NCBI GenBank assembly: GCA_913055695.1
Contig: CAJXKF010000001.1
Span: 452,354-516,353, forward strand
Source: an uncultured Methylophaga sp.
GTDB taxonomy: Bacteria > Pseudomonadota > Gammaproteobacteria > Nitrosococcales > Methylophagaceae
Length of the DNA: 64,000 nucleotides
Reading direction: 5' to 3'
Shown: piece after piece, positions 1 through 8,679 of the stretch
Layout: each line of letters starts with the position of its first letter
Position numbering within the stretch: the stretch's first letter is position 1
The notes under the pieces: generated by a model
Databases searched by the model: none
What the model was told of the DNA's origin: nothing
Seen by the model: only the letters and a program-made list of their open reading frames with translations
Program-made: the position numbers and the translations under genes

Positions 1-1107
1 ATCGTATAAATTCATGTGAGCATCAACAACATAGTTGATTGCAAACTTTCTCTCTGCCAGTTCCCGGCCAGCCTTACCCATTGCACGCCTCAACTCAGGG
101 TTATAAATAAGCTTTTTAATTGTTTCAGCAAGCGCCAGTGCATTTCTGTGCGGTACAAGGATACCGGTCTCATCAGGAATTATTGCATCTCTGCAACCGG
201 GAACATCCGTTGTCACCACAGCTCGACCACAGGCAGCGGCTTCAATCAGGACTTTGGGTAAACCTTCACGATAGGAAGGCAGTACTACGATATGGCTGTC
301 CCTAAAGAGTTTAGCGATGTCATTTCTCTGCTCTAAAAACTCCACGCGCCCCTCAGTTCGCCACTGCTCTAATATCTCGCTTCTAATTGTGGCTGGGTTT
401 CCATTATCTTCAGCTCCAGCAACCATAAATAGGGCATCAATACCTTGTTCGCTCAGAATTGATGCAGCGCGAACGAACTCTCTGATCCCCTTATCTTTCA
501 ATAATCGCCCGGCAAAAATGACTTTTATAGGGCTTTCCGGCTCTGGGTAATATTTGTATTCAGTCAGGTCAACCCCTGACCCTGGAATGAGTATGGACTT
601 TTCAAAAGGAAGATCACAAAGGCTGGTAATAATTTTTCGATCATCAGCGTTTTGGAAAATGATCCGCAGTTTTTTGTAGCCCAACGCCAATCTGTAAAAT
701 CTAGCGACGAAAAAACGTAGCGCTCTTTCGGCTATGGTTTGAGCCATAAATACTGAACCTAGACCTGATATTGCAGCAACACAGGGGACTTTACAGATAC
801 GTGCAGCCAAGCCTCCATAGAGCACAGGTTTTATCGTAACAAGGTGAACAATATCAGGTCTGATTTGACGTATTAATCTGATAATAAAAATTGTCGTCCA
901 TGTCTCTCGCAAGAGGTTTTTACCGCTTCGGCTAAGCGGAAGAAGATAGTGCTTGAAACCATATAATTTAAGATGCTGATGACCATAATTAGTACCGGTA
1001 GCCACATGAATTTCATAACCGGCTTTTTGCGCTGCACGAGCAATAGGCAAGCGATGCGACAGAAAAAACTCCATTGTATTGACAATGAATAGTAAGCGCT
1101 TTTTCAT
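1..1107 (-). CDS. Glycosyltransferase family 4, 3' end cut by window edge
   Basis: The minus-strand frame stays open from an ATG at 1107 to the left edge, giving 369 residues with no stop. The protein begins MKKRLLFIVN and carries an SGLGSVF loop near residue 114, a sugar-nucleotide region around IPGSGVD (174-180), FAGRLLKDKG (198-207) and the GT4 retaining-transferase signature EGLPKVLIEAAACG (281-294) with its two glutamates seven residues apart. That is nearly a full-length GT-B fold, so only the last residues are missing. Its ATG overlaps the stop of the upstream amidotransferase gene (ATGA), which implies translational coupling. The early SGLG loop resembles bacillosamine-lipid transferases of the PglA/WbpH type. 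A role in adding the second sugar of a polysaccharide repeat is inference; the donor sugar cannot be read from sequence. Confidence 0.88.
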   Translation of the reverse strand, partial: MKKRLLFIVNTMEFFLSHRLPIARAAQKAGYEIHVATGTNYGHQHLKLYGFKHYLLPLSRSGKNLLRETWTTIFIIRLIRQIRPDIVHLVTIKPVLYGGLAARICKVPCVAAISGLGSVFMAQTIAERALRFFVARFYRLALGYKKLRIIFQNADDRKIITSLCDLPFEKSILIPGSGVDLTEYKYYPEPESPIKVIFAGRLLKDKGIREFVRAASILSEQGIDALFMVAGAEDNGNPATIRSEILEQWRTEGRVEFLEQRNDIAKLFRDSHIVVLPSYREGLPKVLIEAAACGRAVVTTDVPGCRDAIIPDETGILVPHRNALALAETIKKLIYNPELRRAMGKAGRELAERKFAINYVVDAHMNLYD

Positions 1108-3176
1108 GATTGCGTCTCAAGCCATGACTGAAACATCAAAACATCCCAAAGGTAATAATGCCAACGACGCTTGCCAGACTGATGCTCCTCCCACAACTGT
1201 CTTATTGGCTCTGGATTGAAGAAACCTTCATTTTTGAGTTTGGTTTCATCCAATAACTCTTCACCCCACTCTCGTAACGGCCCGCGAAGCCAGTGCTCAA
1301 TTGGCACACCAAACCCCATCTTGGGTCGCTCCATCAGCTCACGCGGGACATATCGGTCAAGCGCTCTGCGCAATAACCACTTGCCCTGTCCATCTCGAAA
1401 CTTATACTGCATGGGCACTCGCCATGCGAACTCAACCAAACGGTGATCCAGCAGAGGGACCCGCGCCTCCAGGCTAACGGCCATACTTGCTCTGTCCACC
1501 TTAGTCAGAATGTCATCTGGCAGATAAGTCTTCATGTCCAGATACATCATTCTCTCATGGAGACCGCCAAGAGCTGGAAGCTGTCTCGGATCATTTAGTA
1601 TCGTTGATGGCTCATGAGCACCAAGTATGATTTGTTCGGGATCTTTCCAGTGCGAAACCAGTTCGCGATAGATAACCTCAGCTGCTCCATGCCCAAGCAT
1701 ACCGGCAAGTTTGGGTAATCTGTCCGCAAGATGATTAATACGCAAGCGTGGAGGCAGAATACTCATCGCCTTTTCCAGCCCGGCTCCGGGCGCATGGGAT
1801 AAGGCCATACTTAACAGCTTACGTAATGGTATGGGCAAAAGCCTAATTTTTTGCCAGATAGCAGCCGCCTTAAAATAACGCTCATACCCAAAAAAAAGTT
1901 CGTCACCGCCATCTCCGGATAGACTGACAGTCACCTTTCGACGCGCAAGCTCGCTGACGAGAAATGTGGGTATCTGTGACGAGTCTGAAAAAGGCTCGTC
2001 ATACATGGCAGGCAGTTTCGGAATAACCGCCATCGCTTCCTGAGGAGTGATATATAACTCAGTGTGATCGGTACCCAGGTGATCTGATACTGCTTTTGCA
2101 TGCGTCGCTTCGTTATAGCCCTCTTCATGAAAACCTATGGTAAACGTCTGGACAGGCCGACTACTCTGCGCCTGCATCTGCGCCACCACCATGGTCGAAT
2201 CGATCCCACCCGACAAAAATGCCCCCAGCGGTACATCCGCCATCATGCGAATGCCGACTGCATCGCGTAGCAACGCATCCAGTTCATCGGTTAGGGATTC
2301 AGCATCTCCATCGGCTGTCGTTATACCCAGTTCGGCTTTTTCCGCAAGACTCCAATAACACTGTGGCTCACCCATCTGGTGACCACCATCTCGAATAGTA
2401 ACGAAATGTGCCGGGGGTAACTTAAAGATGCCTTTATGGATGCTCCACGGCGTAGGTACATAGTTGTGGCGCATGTACAACGCCATGGCATCACGATTAA
2501 TTTCACCGCGCCAATGCGGATGGGCGCGGAGAGCTTTAAGTTCCGAACCAAACAGAAAACTATCCCCACTTCGGCCGTAATATAGTGGCTTCTCACCCAT
2601 ACGGTCTCGAGCCAAGGTTAGCGAACGCGTATCCCTGTCCCACAGGGCAAAAGCGAACATGCCATTGAGCTTTTCCAGCGTTTTCTCTACACCCCAAGAG
2701 CTTATAGCCTCAAGCAGCGTTTCCGTGTCCGAATGCCCGCGCCAGTTGATGATCTCTTTGGAGGTGATCGTTGCAGTGTCGTCATCGCGAGAATTAGAAT
2801 TCTTCTGGTTATCCTCAGGCTGAATATGCTGCTGAGCCAGCACTGTAGTGCTGTTAACACTATTCTCGTTCGTTTTGCTCAAAATACCCGCTGGGGAAAC
2901 AGAAGCCTCTAACTGGTGCCTGATTTCCAAATGGTTGTATATCTCGCCATTGAACACCAGAACATAGCGACCAGAAGCTGAAAGCATTGGCTGATGTCCT
3001 GCCGGCGATAAGTCAAGAACCGACAAGCGACGGTGCGCCAGTAAAATTCCTGCCTCATTATCATTCCAAACACCGGCATCGTCAGGTCCACGATGCATGA
3101 TCGCCAAGGCCATCTGTCGAACAACCTGCTCAGGTGACTGTGTGGAAAAAGACCAGAATCCAGTAAAACCACACAT
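1104..3176 (-). CDS. Asparagine synthase-like glutamine amidotransferase
   Basis: Class II glutamine amidotransferase plus ATP-dependent amide synthetase, 690 residues. The mature N-terminus would expose Cys2 (MCGFTGFW). Conserved MHRGPDD (27-33), FNGEIYNH (75-82) and WRGHSDTETLL (145-155) mark the glutaminase domain, and LSGGIDST begins the synthetase P-loop. AsnB-family members in polysaccharide loci (for example WbpS) amidate sugar uronic acids rather than aspartate; with two UDP-sugar dehydrogenases in this cluster that role is likely but inferred. The protein has about 50 extra residues at 93-144, rich in Asn, Ser, Thr and Asp, inside the glutaminase domain where relatives have only a short loop. 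It is coupled to the downstream glycosyltransferase by a 4-base overlap. Confidence 0.9.
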   Translation of the reverse strand: MCGFTGFWSFSTQSPEQVVRQMALAIMHRGPDDAGVWNDNEAGILLAHRRLSVLDLSPAGHQPMLSASGRYVLVFNGEIYNHLEIRHQLEASVSPAGILSKTNENSVNSTTVLAQQHIQPEDNQKNSNSRDDDTATITSKEIINWRGHSDTETLLEAISSWGVEKTLEKLNGMFAFALWDRDTRSLTLARDRMGEKPLYYGRSGDSFLFGSELKALRAHPHWRGEINRDAMALYMRHNYVPTPWSIHKGIFKLPPAHFVTIRDGGHQMGEPQCYWSLAEKAELGITTADGDAESLTDELDALLRDAVGIRMMADVPLGAFLSGGIDSTMVVAQMQAQSSRPVQTFTIGFHEEGYNEATHAKAVSDHLGTDHTELYITPQEAMAVIPKLPAMYDEPFSDSSQIPTFLVSELARRKVTVSLSGDGGDELFFGYERYFKAAAIWQKIRLLPIPLRKLLSMALSHAPGAGLEKAMSILPPRLRINHLADRLPKLAGMLGHGAAEVIYRELVSHWKDPEQIILGAHEPSTILNDPRQLPALGGLHERMMYLDMKTYLPDDILTKVDRASMAVSLEARVPLLDHRLVEFAWRVPMQYKFRDGQGKWLLRRALDRYVPRELMERPKMGFGVPIEHWLRGPLREWGEELLDETKLKNEGFFNPEPIRQLWEEHQSGKRRWHYYLWDVLMFQSWLETQS

Positions 3177-3242
3177 CTTAGCTGTAAACCCATATATTCA
3201 GGAGTATTAGGGGCGAGATAACTTCCTCTCCTTTCGAATAGC

Positions 3243-4373
3243 TCATCGCGACCTTTCTAGTTGCTTATAGAGCTCCGAATAACGTCTCACAATTTCAGTG
3301 ATTTGATAATTGTTTTGGATTCGCTCTCGGGCATGTACACCGAGTTCAACCACTTTTTCAGGCGATTGCTCCAATAACCAAACCAAGGCTTCCGCAAGAG
3401 CTCTGGTCTCTCCCGGAGGGACTGCCACGCCAGAGTTACCAAGAATATCACGGCAGTCTCCCACATCTGTTGCCACGCAGGGCTTGCCGAGACTCATGGC
3501 TTCGGCTAGCACATTAGGGAAAGCTTCTGATGTAGAACTCAAACAAAAAATATCCAAAGCCTGCATCACATCATGCACATCACCACGTTCACCCAGGAAA
3601 CGAAATCTATATATGAGATTGGCAGGGACGATGCCCGACAAAGCGGGGTTATCCAAATCAACATCCCGCCCCACCAGCAGAAACGATACGTCAGGATGAG
3701 TTTGCAGCAACAACACTGCTGCTTGCAAGAAGCCGGCATGATTCTTCAACGGATGAAAACGGGCCACGTGGCCGACAACCATCTCATTATCGTCGATGCC
3801 AAATGCACATCGCATCATTTTGCGTTTATCCGGATCAGCCTCTAGTTCGTCTAAGTTAAAGCCATTAGGGATCATCATCCCTCTGTCAGCAGCAAAGCCG
3901 AACGCTTCATGTTGAACCTGAGAGATCCGGCTGTTGTAGAGTATCTTATCAGCCTTAGATGACAGCCAGCTATTGGCACGTATCACCAGTCGGGTAAGTC
4001 GCTTTTCCTTTTCTATAGAGTGAAGGCTATGTCGCACATTCCAGGCAATTGCCGGATGTCCAACAGTTAACTTACCTGCAAGTAATGCCAGCAGATTACC
4101 GTGATACATCCACCCCTGAATCAGATCAGGTCGGAAATCACACACCACTCGTCTGAGCCGAATGAGTGCTGAGATTGATGGCAAACCTCGACGCATATTT
4201 AGCGTGTAAACACGAATACCTAAGCCGCTAATGTGCTCACCATATGTTCCCTCATCAGTCAGCGATAGCACTGCTGTTTCACCGGCTTGACCCAGCCCCC
4301 CGGAAAGTAGATTAAACAATGATCTTTCAGCTCCACCGGTCGAGAGGCTGGTGATGATATGCAGTACCCTCAT
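3243..4373 (-). CDS. Glycosyltransferase family 4
   Basis: A 376-residue GT-B glycosyltransferase. The N-terminus MRVLHIITSLSTGGAER contains the Gly-Gly-Ala-Glu-Arg acceptor-site loop typical of GT4 enzymes. GHVARFHPLKN (201-211) and SEAFPNVLAEAMSLG (282-296) form the C-terminal donor-binding domain with the paired glutamates. No signal peptide or transmembrane segment is evident, so it should work at the cytoplasmic face of the inner membrane on a lipid-linked intermediate. Its start codon overlaps the stop of the next upstream gene (ATGA). Sugar specificity cannot be assigned. Confidence 0.92.
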   Translation of the reverse strand: MRVLHIITSLSTGGAERSLFNLLSGGLGQAGETAVLSLTDEGTYGEHISGLGIRVYTLNMRRGLPSISALIRLRRVVCDFRPDLIQGWMYHGNLLALLAGKLTVGHPAIAWNVRHSLHSIEKEKRLTRLVIRANSWLSSKADKILYNSRISQVQHEAFGFAADRGMMIPNGFNLDELEADPDKRKMMRCAFGIDDNEMVVGHVARFHPLKNHAGFLQAAVLLLQTHPDVSFLLVGRDVDLDNPALSGIVPANLIYRFRFLGERGDVHDVMQALDIFCLSSTSEAFPNVLAEAMSLGKPCVATDVGDCRDILGNSGVAVPPGETRALAEALVWLLEQSPEKVVELGVHARERIQNNYQITEIVRRYSELYKQLERSR

Positions 4374-5485
4374 GTGTCCTTTAACCCCAGAACCTTATCC
4401 CAGAGCGAGGCCACTTTTTCCATTGAAAACCGCTCACGCACTTCGAGCGCACATTGCCCCATCATCTTGCGCCGTTGATCGTCCGACATCAGATTGTTCA
4501 GCGATGTCACAAGCCCATCAATGCCAGAATCAGGCGCAACCAGCAGACCATCTGTTTCATGCCGAATGATGTCTCGAGGTCCACTATCACAATCAAAACT
4601 AACAGCAGGCAAACCATAAGCCATTGCCTCTAATAGCGTATTAGGAAACCCCTCGAATCGTGAACTCATCACATAGAGGTTTGCACGGTTATACCACTCA
4701 GCTAAATTACCGGCCCGGCCGGGCAGATACACACGCTTATCCAATTCAAGCTGGTGACGCATTAACTCCAAATCACCGCGCTCAGTGCCTTCACCCAAAA
4801 TGACCAAATCCCAATCCGGCCAGATTTTTGACACCTTCCCAAATGCCTGAAGTAACAGATCAAACCCTTTCTGTACTTCCAACCTGCCGACAGCAAGCAA
4901 AACACGTTTTGATGATGGCACAATCGAATCTGGTCGAATTTCCGGCATTCCGGTTGAAAGTGGGTAAATGACCGGGTTGGGAATAACAGCACCACTGACT
5001 GTCGGAATCGTTTTAGTCAGCCAGTGCATACCTTTAATGGTCTGCATGACAACGGAATGTGCTGTGGGATAAGTCAGCTTACGCAAAAGAGATATCCCCC
5101 ATCCCACCGGCATGGATGGCGGGTAAATTCGCTCAGAGACAATCACAGAAGTTTTCAGGCCTATTGTAGCCACAAGTGCAGCGACATTAACTGGCGGAAG
5201 AAATGACACCACCACATCAGGCGAAATCTCGCGTATAGCACGCCGCAGGGTGCTCATTCGCCTTATTTTATTTGAGATGGACCGGCTCGTACTGTCGAGC
5301 CTATCTGCAAGGAAATCCAGTTTCACACGCTCATCCAACAGATAAAGGCAGTCACCACGACCAGAAAAGGTAGGCATCAGCGTGACCTGGTGTCCTTGCT
5401 TCACCCATTGATTACACAGTAAAGCTGCTACTCGCTCAGCACCACCACCATGCATCGAGCTGACAAGGAACAGGATATGTTTCAT
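4370..5485 (-). CDS. Glycosyltransferase family 4 (GalNAc-transferase-like)
   Basis: A 371-residue GT4 enzyme when started at the ATG at 5485, which gives MKHILFLVSSMHGGGAER. That ATG follows a good Shine-Dalgarno (GAGGAA, about 5 bases upstream), whereas an in-frame start 24 bases earlier would add eight residues of no recognisable character. SRFEGFPNTLLEAMAYG carries the catalytic-site glutamates, followed by a DSGPRDII segment. The ISPDVVVSF and VSERIYPPS stretches resemble the transferase encoded at 6265-7377, so the two look like diverged paralogues. This subfamily includes PglH/PglJ-like GalNAc transferases, but the substrate is not proven here. It overlaps the next gene by 4 bases. Confidence 0.9.
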   Translation of the reverse strand: MKHILFLVSSMHGGGAERVAALLCNQWVKQGHQVTLMPTFSGRGDCLYLLDERVKLDFLADRLDSTSRSISNKIRRMSTLRRAIREISPDVVVSFLPPVNVAALVATIGLKTSVIVSERIYPPSMPVGWGISLLRKLTYPTAHSVVMQTIKGMHWLTKTIPTVSGAVIPNPVIYPLSTGMPEIRPDSIVPSSKRVLLAVGRLEVQKGFDLLLQAFGKVSKIWPDWDLVILGEGTERGDLELMRHQLELDKRVYLPGRAGNLAEWYNRANLYVMSSRFEGFPNTLLEAMAYGLPAVSFDCDSGPRDIIRHETDGLLVAPDSGIDGLVTSLNNLMSDDQRRKMMGQCALEVRERFSMEKVASLWDKVLGLKDT

Positions 5486-5567
5486 ATATTCCTCGTCAAC
5501 ATAAACCACTGTTCCCAGACATCATCTCTACAAGACGACGCTCTATTTTTCTGAAGCTTGCCAATGA

Positions 5568-6293
5568 TTAATTGCCTTGATTTTTTGTATTCTTCAATAA
5601 AAAGACGTTACAACTGCTCCCCAAAATACGACATAGCTTTGAACGCGTAGCTATACTCAATTTGCTGTCAAAAAGTGAAGATCCGGTATATAGCAAAGAG
5701 TTGTTAGAAATACTCAATATTTGCCATCCGCTTTGCTTAAACATATCTGACCACCACCCTTTTCTAAAATAAAATATTTCAGAAAATGCATTATGGGCAT
5801 GCTCACCGTGACGCAAAGGCAATCTCCAGCGCTTAATAATTTCGGTAAGGTTCGACCAGAACCGCCAGGAACTGGATGGCACAAGGTGCAACGCCAAGCC
5901 ATCAGTCTTTAACACTCTTTGGATTTCTTTTTGAAAATCGACGATATGTGGGATGTGCTCAAGAACATTGGAACTGAAGACCAGGTCGAATTGATTATCC
6001 TCAAAGGGAATATGAAAGCCATCGTAGACTTTCACTGGCCACACTTGATCCTCATTAGAAGTGACATCAATTGACTCAACTTTAAAGCCTCTTTGACTCA
6101 AAAACTTTGCCTGCCAACCTGAACCACCGCCTATCTCCAGCAGTCTTTTATTGTCGCTGTCTCCCAGCAAGGTAAGTACGCGCTCTACCTCATTAAGTCT
6201 TATCGCTTCCAAATGTTCTGCCGTTTGTTCTGGCAACCAGGAAATAAAAAAAGAACGAATAGGTCTAAGATACTGTTTTAGTAGCTTCTTCAA
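5568..6293 (-). CDS. Class I SAM-dependent methyltransferase
   Basis: A 241-residue Methyltransf_11-type protein. LLEIGGGSGW (about 51-60) is the SAM-binding glycine loop, VESIDVTSNE holds the acidic residue after strand 2, and FSSNVLEHIP is motif IV. There is no membrane segment. The first 29 bases overlap the end of the preceding glycosyltransferase gene. Set between glycosyltransferase genes, it probably methylates a sugar or another substituent of the repeat unit, or caps the chain; that is inference from context only. The gene is noticeably AT-rich compared with the housekeeping half of the window. Confidence 0.85.
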   Translation of the reverse strand: MKKLLKQYLRPIRSFFISWLPEQTAEHLEAIRLNEVERVLTLLGDSDNKRLLEIGGGSGWQAKFLSQRGFKVESIDVTSNEDQVWPVKVYDGFHIPFEDNQFDLVFSSNVLEHIPHIVDFQKEIQRVLKTDGLALHLVPSSSWRFWSNLTEIIKRWRLPLRHGEHAHNAFSEIFYFRKGWWSDMFKQSGWQILSISNNSLLYTGSSLFDSKLSIATRSKLCRILGSSCNVFLLKNTKNQGN

Positions 6294-7377
6294 TGGCTTC
6301 CTCCCATTGTTTCATAATATTCTCCACTCCAAACCCGGATACACTCTCAACCGCACTTTTGCCAAGGCGATCTCTCAGCGCCTTAGATTCCATTAGTCTT
6401 CCCATTTCATTGGCTAATGCGACTGAACTGTCTGTATCAACTAAAATGCCATTAATATTTTGTTGAATAATTTCGCCGGGTCCGCTGGGGCAGTCTGTAG
6501 AAATCACCGGTAACCTGCACGCTAACGCCTCAAGGAGCGCATTTGGGAAACCCTCGTACCTTGATGACATCACAAAAATATCAGCCTGATAGAGATAATC
6601 AGCCGGATTTTTCACCTCGCCAGGCATCGAAACCCGGCCAGCAAGGCCAGAAGTTTCAACCTGCCTCTGCAGTGCGTCACGCTCCCCACCTTCCCCCAGA
6701 ATGATCAAGTACCAGTTGTCATACAACCCTGTCTTCACCAGGTTTGAAAAAGCATCGATCAGTAAATCGAATCCCTTCTGCCTGACAAGACGTCCTATAC
6801 CGATACACCACTTCAGTTCAGGATCTAGTATTTGAGCTGAAGCTTTTTCCTCCGGGACAAATACGGGGTTATGGATTACAAGGCTGTTCAGAGTGGGCCA
6901 GCGTCCAGATGCCCAATCCAACACCGGTTTAGATTGCACGATAAGCTTTGTCGCAATCGGGTAAACCCTATCTCTTAGGAAAGACCAGAACCTGCCTATA
7001 TTTTGTTCGCGTGGGTCTATCCGTTCAGAAATCAATACCGGTATGCCTAAACCATAGCTAGAGATCAGCGTCATAATATTCATTCTATCCATGAAACTGA
7101 TAACCACATCGGGGGTTGAACTTCTAATTGCTCGACGCAACATCATCAGGCGCTTTAGATTCCAATACACCGCTTGAGTTGGGTTTTCAGAGTGCGTCAA
7201 CAAATCCAACCCAACTCTTTTGACCCCTGAATTCAAGCTATAAAAATCATGATCCACTCCGGACAGAGAGATTAGCGTAACTTGCCATCCATTGATATTC
7301 CAGTAATTAGCCATCGTGCACATAACACGCTGGGCACCACCGGCCTCGAGTGACGAGATAACGAAAGTTATTTTCAA
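6265..7377 (-). CDS. Glycosyltransferase family 4
   Basis: A 370-residue GT-B enzyme. MKITFVISSLEAGGAQRVM carries the N-terminal Gly-Gly-Ala loop; CIGIGRLVRQKGFDLL and SRYEGFPNALLEALACR are the donor-site motifs, followed by DCPSGPGEII. TPDVVISFMDRMN and LISERIDP match the same places in the product of 4370-5485, suggesting an old duplication within this locus. It overlaps the methyltransferase gene downstream. It is expected to be cytosolic or membrane-associated and to extend the lipid-linked repeat; donor and linkage are unknown. Confidence 0.92.
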   Translation of the reverse strand: MKITFVISSLEAGGAQRVMCTMANYWNINGWQVTLISLSGVDHDFYSLNSGVKRVGLDLLTHSENPTQAVYWNLKRLMMLRRAIRSSTPDVVISFMDRMNIMTLISSYGLGIPVLISERIDPREQNIGRFWSFLRDRVYPIATKLIVQSKPVLDWASGRWPTLNSLVIHNPVFVPEEKASAQILDPELKWCIGIGRLVRQKGFDLLIDAFSNLVKTGLYDNWYLIILGEGGERDALQRQVETSGLAGRVSMPGEVKNPADYLYQADIFVMSSRYEGFPNALLEALACRLPVISTDCPSGPGEIIQQNINGILVDTDSSVALANEMGRLMESKALRDRLGKSAVESVSGFGVENIMKQWEEAIEEATKTVS

Positions 7378-7469
7378 TTGACTCTCACCATTTGATGAAG
7401 CATGACCTTTTGCAAAATCTCAAACTAGTTCCCCTCTCCCCAGAGCGACTTGATAGAAATCCAGCCTCA

Positions 7470-8597
7470 CTACGCTCTGTACCTTGAGAGCAATTGTTCG
7501 CAATCATCAATGTATTGCTGCGTAAGTTGACGGTAGTCATATTGGCTTACCGCGACTTGACGTGCTTTTTGCCCCAGCATTTTTAAGTGTTCCTTTTCTC
7601 TCAAAGCTTTAGTCAGTACTGTCGTTAAAGCAGAAACGCTTCCAGCTGAAACCAGCCACTCTCTCGCCCACTCATCCATCAGTTCACGGCTCCCACCAAT
7701 GTCTGTAGCAATAACAGGTAGGCCTGAGGCCATCGCCTCCAACACTACATTTGGCATGCCTTCATAAAGAGAAGGCAGGACCAATAGATCTGCGTTTTGG
7801 TAAACCGTTGCCATATCGCTTGAGACTCCATGAAACAGCACATTGGATTCAATGGAGAGTGTTCTGGTCAATTGCTTAAGCTCTTCCTCAAGCAGACCAT
7901 AACCATAAATATCCAGGCACCAATTTTTATCTTCCAGATTTGATAATGCTCTGAATAAGTAACCTAACCCTTTCTGTTCGCTCAAACGCCCAACAAATAA
8001 AAACCTGAAAGTTTCTTCAGGTTTCAGAGTTGAAACCGGGTAGTTTGGCGTAAAGACATCAGTATCAACACCATTGGGTCGATATAAGATAGTTTTATCC
8101 GGGATGCCACTCTCTATGAGTTCTTCGCGAATTTGTTGAGATAACACGATATGCCTGTCCGCTTGCTTAATTGACCTGAGCAACAGTTTTTTCCATCCGG
8201 AGGCATTCAATCTTGCCACATCGCCAACATCCCCGGCACAGGCATAGCGAATGACTGATGGAATTTTGTATGAGCGTGCCAACAATACGGAGGGAAGTGA
8301 ATGTAGATAAGCAGTTTGATTGTGGACGACCGTATTTTTATCAATGAGTTTATTGAGCCACTTATAAGTGGAATAGACATAACTCACCCCCCAGATCGGC
8401 CCAAGAGCAACGGTATTTAAACGTCGAGCTACCCGGACACCATTAATTATCTCTTCGCTCGGCATATTAGGCTGAGGTTGAGTCAACACGATGACATCCA
8501 CCCCCAAAGAGCTTGCCGTTTGGGCAAGTGTCTTTGCCTGACGCTCTGCTCCCCCAACAACAGGTTCATAGTTGGAGGAGACAATTATCAGTTTCAT
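7470..8597 (-). CDS. Glycosyltransferase family 4
   Basis: Starting at the ATG at 8597 the product has 375 residues and begins MKLIIVSSNYEPVVGGAER, matching the N-terminal pattern of GT4 enzymes. An upstream in-frame ATG at 8621 would add eight residues and lacks a clear ribosome site, while an AGG lies about 10 bases before 8597. FLFVGRLSEQKGLGYL and LYEGMPNVVLEAMASG hold the donor-binding motifs and the two glutamates, followed by ATDIGGSREL. The enzyme differs from the other GT4 proteins here in its longer N-terminal loop. A 92-bp gap separates it from the next gene downstream. Substrate unknown. Confidence 0.92.
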   Translation of the reverse strand: MKLIIVSSNYEPVVGGAERQAKTLAQTASSLGVDVIVLTQPQPNMPSEEIINGVRVARRLNTVALGPIWGVSYVYSTYKWLNKLIDKNTVVHNQTAYLHSLPSVLLARSYKIPSVIRYACAGDVGDVARLNASGWKKLLLRSIKQADRHIVLSQQIREELIESGIPDKTILYRPNGVDTDVFTPNYPVSTLKPEETFRFLFVGRLSEQKGLGYLFRALSNLEDKNWCLDIYGYGLLEEELKQLTRTLSIESNVLFHGVSSDMATVYQNADLLVLPSLYEGMPNVVLEAMASGLPVIATDIGGSRELMDEWAREWLVSAGSVSALTTVLTKALREKEHLKMLGQKARQVAVSQYDYRQLTQQYIDDCEQLLSRYRA

Positions 8598-8679
8598 GTT
8601 AGATAACCTAACATGTAGCAAAAGTTACCGAGCCCAGAAATAAGTAGAAATTTTCTAATCATCAATTAAAGGAAAACTT

